Source: Shinella kummerowiae
GTDB lineage: Bacteria > Pseudomonadota > Alphaproteobacteria > Rhizobiales > Rhizobiaceae
Length of the DNA stretch: 64,000 nucleotides
Direction: 5' to 3'
Assembly: GCF_009827055.1 (NCBI RefSeq)
Contig: NZ_WUMK01000005.1
Location: 310,001-374,000, forward strand
Every line of letters starts with the position of its first letter. Position 1 is the stretch's first letter. A program made the position numbers and the translations under genes. Positions 62,346 through 64,000 of the stretch are shown here, in pieces. The notes under the pieces were generated by a model that searched no databases, was not told the origin of the DNA, and saw only the letters and a list, made by a program, of their open reading frames with translations.

Positions 62346-63264
62346 CGAAGCGATGCACGCGGCACTCGCGGCGGCCGGCTTGCCCGGTGCGGCGCTCTCG
62401 CCCCCGATCGGCGGCGTTGTCTCGCCCATTCACCGAGCCGTTGAGAACCATTGCTGCCTCGCGACCGGAGAAGGTTCGGACCCGGTTTTCGTGAAACGCC
62501 GGCACGACGACATGGCCGCGTTCATCACGCCGGAACATGTGGCGGAGGCGAGCGGCAAGGCGGGCGAACTCGACATCGCGCCACGCCTTCTCCATGCGGA
62601 TCTGGCAAGCGGAATCCTGGTCTTCGAGGCGCTGGGCGCGGAATGGGCGTGGGGGCATATCGATGTCCTGCGCCGCCCGGCGATCTTGGAAAACCTGCTC
62701 ATGGCAAAGCGGGCCTTCAATAAAGCCGCACCTCTTTCGGAAACACGTAGCGTTTTCGACCTTGTTGCAGACTATCGCCGATTGGCCGATGCGCCGGACG
62801 TGATCCTGCCCGCACCCGTTCTCACCGTCGCGGCGGCTGCCGTGCAGATTGCTGCGGCCATTGCCGCCGCGGGTATCGATACGGTCCCCTGCCATTCGGA
62901 CGGCGCCTCGTCCAACGTCATGGTAGGACCCGGCAATACGGTTCGGCTCGTCGATTTCGAATGGGCGCGTCAGGCCGATCCAGCGCACGATCTTGGTACG
63001 GTTCTGGCCGAATTGCTGCCCTTCGATGGCGAGGCGCTGCTGGCGATCGAGATCGCAACAGGCAAAGCGGATGCGCGGATGCTTGCGCGGGCGCGCCTTT
63101 ATGGTGCGGCGGATGATCTGATGTGGGCGCTCTGGGGCTTCATCAGCGCCGCGCGCTCGCCGCGCAAGCATGTCGAGTTCTTCAAATATGCCGAGTGGCG
63201 GCTGTTGCGGGCGCGGACCGTCGTCGAGGGCCCGCACTTTGAGACGTGGCTCAGGAAAGTCTGA
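62335..63264 (+). CDS. Aminoglycoside-phosphotransferase-fold kinase, first of two
   Basis: A protein of 309 residues with the APH/choline-kinase fold: the catalytic loop CHSDGASSNVMV (H-x-D-x4-N), then the metal-binding VDFEWARQADPAHDLG. The N-lobe has VFVKRRHDD with the ATP-binding lysine. The family phosphorylates hydroxyl groups of choline, ethanolamine, amino-sugars, hydroxylysine and similar compounds. Asn of the usual HND triplet is Ser here. The start at 62335 has GGAGGG upstream, within the hydrolase end. It overlaps the next kinase gene by TGATG. Confidence 0.85.
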   Translation: MQLDEAMHAALAAAGLPGAALSPPIGGVVSPIHRAVENHCCLATGEGSDPVFVKRRHDDMAAFITPEHVAEASGKAGELDIAPRLLHADLASGILVFEALGAEWAWGHIDVLRRPAILENLLMAKRAFNKAAPLSETRSVFDLVADYRRLADAPDVILPAPVLTVAAAAVQIAAAIAAAGIDTVPCHSDGASSNVMVGPGNTVRLVDFEWARQADPAHDLGTVLAELLPFDGEALLAIEIATGKADARMLARARLYGAADDLMWALWGFISAARSPRKHVEFFKYAEWRLLRARTVVEGPHFETWLRKV

Positions 63265-64000
63265 TGGAGGGGGCGATGCGGCGCAGGTTGGGTGAAGGCG
63301 TATCTCTGGCGGAGCAGGCGATCGAGCGCGCCATCGCCGTCGTGACCGACTGGCAGGGACGGGAAATCGTCTACGAACCCGTGCCCGGCGGCATCAGCAA
63401 TCCGAACTGGCGTGTCCATGTCGGCGGCGCGCCGCACAGTTTCTTCGTGAAGATCCCCGGTGAGGGCACGGAGATGTTCATCGATCGCCGGACGGCCAAC
63501 GAGGCGGGCCGCAAGGCGCATGCCGCGGGTGTCGGCGCCCGCATCGTCGATTTCTTTCCGGAAACTGGGATCGAGGTCAGCGAATTCGTCGATGGGCTCA
63601 GAACCTCGACCAATGCCGATTTTCTCGACCCGGTCGTCCGCTTCAATGGCCTGCGCGCCCTCAAAGCCTTCAACGACAGTGCGCCCCTTTCCGAGCGCAA
63701 GACCACCTTCGACATGATCGACGAGCATTTCCAGCAGGTGCTGATGCTGGGCGGCGAATTCCCGACGGATTTCGGTTGGCTCAACGCCCGCTATCGGGAG
63801 GCGCGGGCTGCGCTGGAAGCGTCGGGGCTCGATCTCGCTCCCTGCATGAACGACACACTCGCCGGCAATTTCCTGCTTTATGCCGACAGCCGGGTTATGC
63901 TGGTCGATTTCGAATATGCCTCGACCAATGACCGCGCCGCCGAACTTGCCCTGTGGTTCAGCGAGATGTGCTTTTCACCAGCGGTCGAGGCGGAGCTGAT
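63264..64000 (+). CDS. Aminoglycoside-phosphotransferase-fold kinase, second of two (3' end outside window)
   Basis: The frame is open to the window end: at least 245 residues. The start ATG 63264 shares its A with the previous stop; AGGAAAG lies just upstream. It resembles the choline/ethanolamine-kinase-like group: YEPVPGGISNPNWRVHV near residues 37-53, HSFFVKIPGEGTEMFIDR (ATP-binding Lys), and LVDFEYASTNDRAAELALWF. The catalytic loop reads PCMNDTLAGNFLLY: the catalytic Asp and the Asn are kept but the usual histidine before Asn-Asp is Met. This is unusual and could change activity or specificity. Confidence 0.85.
   Translation, partial: MEGAMRRRLGEGVSLAEQAIERAIAVVTDWQGREIVYEPVPGGISNPNWRVHVGGAPHSFFVKIPGEGTEMFIDRRTANEAGRKAHAAGVGARIVDFFPETGIEVSEFVDGLRTSTNADFLDPVVRFNGLRALKAFNDSAPLSERKTTFDMIDEHFQQVLMLGGEFPTDFGWLNARYREARAALEASGLDLAPCMNDTLAGNFLLYADSRVMLVDFEYASTNDRAAELALWFSEMCFSPAVEAEL

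Noticed and set aside
1-64000. tRNA, rRNA, CRISPR arrays, insertion sequences, phage or toxin-antitoxin genes
   Set aside because: Read on both strands; no cloverleaf, regular direct repeats, transposase or integrase motif, or paired toxin gene was found.

Overview
The window is GC-rich, densely packed bacterial DNA. Its gene content is typical of an alphaproteobacterium of the Hyphomicrobiales (Rhizobium/Agrobacterium/Sinorhizobium/Shinella-like): many ABC importers of several families, a rhizobial-type FtsI paralogue, DUF3008 and short XRE proteins, and many ATGA/TGATG gene overlaps. I see no rRNA, tRNA, CRISPR array, insertion sequence or phage gene. It reads as accessory/catabolic replicon or chromosomal-island content rather than core housekeeping. 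The assignment is an inference from gene families; no search was run.

Layout. (1) 1-3412: the end of a dipeptide/oligopeptide ABC importer operon (permeases, two ATPases) with a GAF-domain gene as its last member. (2) 3605-6612: a second-copy FtsI-type transpeptidase, then a divergent DHFR-family reductase/TetR regulator pair. (3) 6746-22540: a large organosulfur-scavenging island. It holds ssuD, a polar amino-acid-type ABC importer lacking its ATPase, an XRE regulator, an SsuA/C/B-like importer with a small extra membrane protein, metY, a 2OG-Fe(II) oxygenase broken by a frameshift, sfnB, a DszA/NtaA-type flavin monooxygenase and an FAD/NAD(P)-binding protein. Five intergenic regions of this island share an AT-rich bipartite motif, and two of them contain an identical 21-base stretch, which suggests a common sulfur-limitation operator. 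(4) 22537-28341: ROK-family kinase and trehalose-phosphatase (divergent), then an Fbp/Afu-type ABC importer whose fused permease gene carries a frameshift. (5) 28437-32177: a ClsB/YbhN/YbhP-like trio (phospholipase D-family synthase, membrane protein, EEP hydrolase) plus two small proteins. (6) 32246-40810: semialdehyde dehydrogenase, TPR protein, and a surface-polysaccharide-like locus (nucleotide-sugar dehydrogenase, methyltransferase, metallophosphoesterase; divergently a GT4 glycosyltransferase and a polysaccharide deacetylase). (7) 41043-43082: a membrane GGDEF-EAL protein. (8) 43116-52531: a GntR regulator with a perfect 19-bp palindrome in its divergent promoter region, then a 5-oxoproline-type operon (NRAMP-like transporter, PxpA, DUF1445, fused PxpB-PxpC, and a biotin carboxylase-BCCP), followed by agmatine deiminase and an orphan putrescine-type binding protein. 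(9) 52520-64000: a LuxR regulator and a divergent long operon of amidase, dipeptide-type ABC importer with a fused ATPase whose first half is degenerate, DeoR regulator, M20-type amidohydrolase and two aminoglycoside-phosphotransferase-fold kinases, the second cut by the window end.

Common theme: uptake and breakdown of nitrogen- and sulfur-containing small molecules. The sulfur island would import sulfonates or sulfur amino acids, release sulfur by flavin- and 2OG-dependent oxygenases, and fix it through MetY. The 5-oxoproline and amidase operons would recycle lactams, amides and carbamoyl compounds. Points most worth checking are the shared sulfur-island motif, the pairing of PxpBC with a biotin carboxylase, the degenerate ATPase domain, the two-kinase/amidohydrolase operon, and the two frameshifts.
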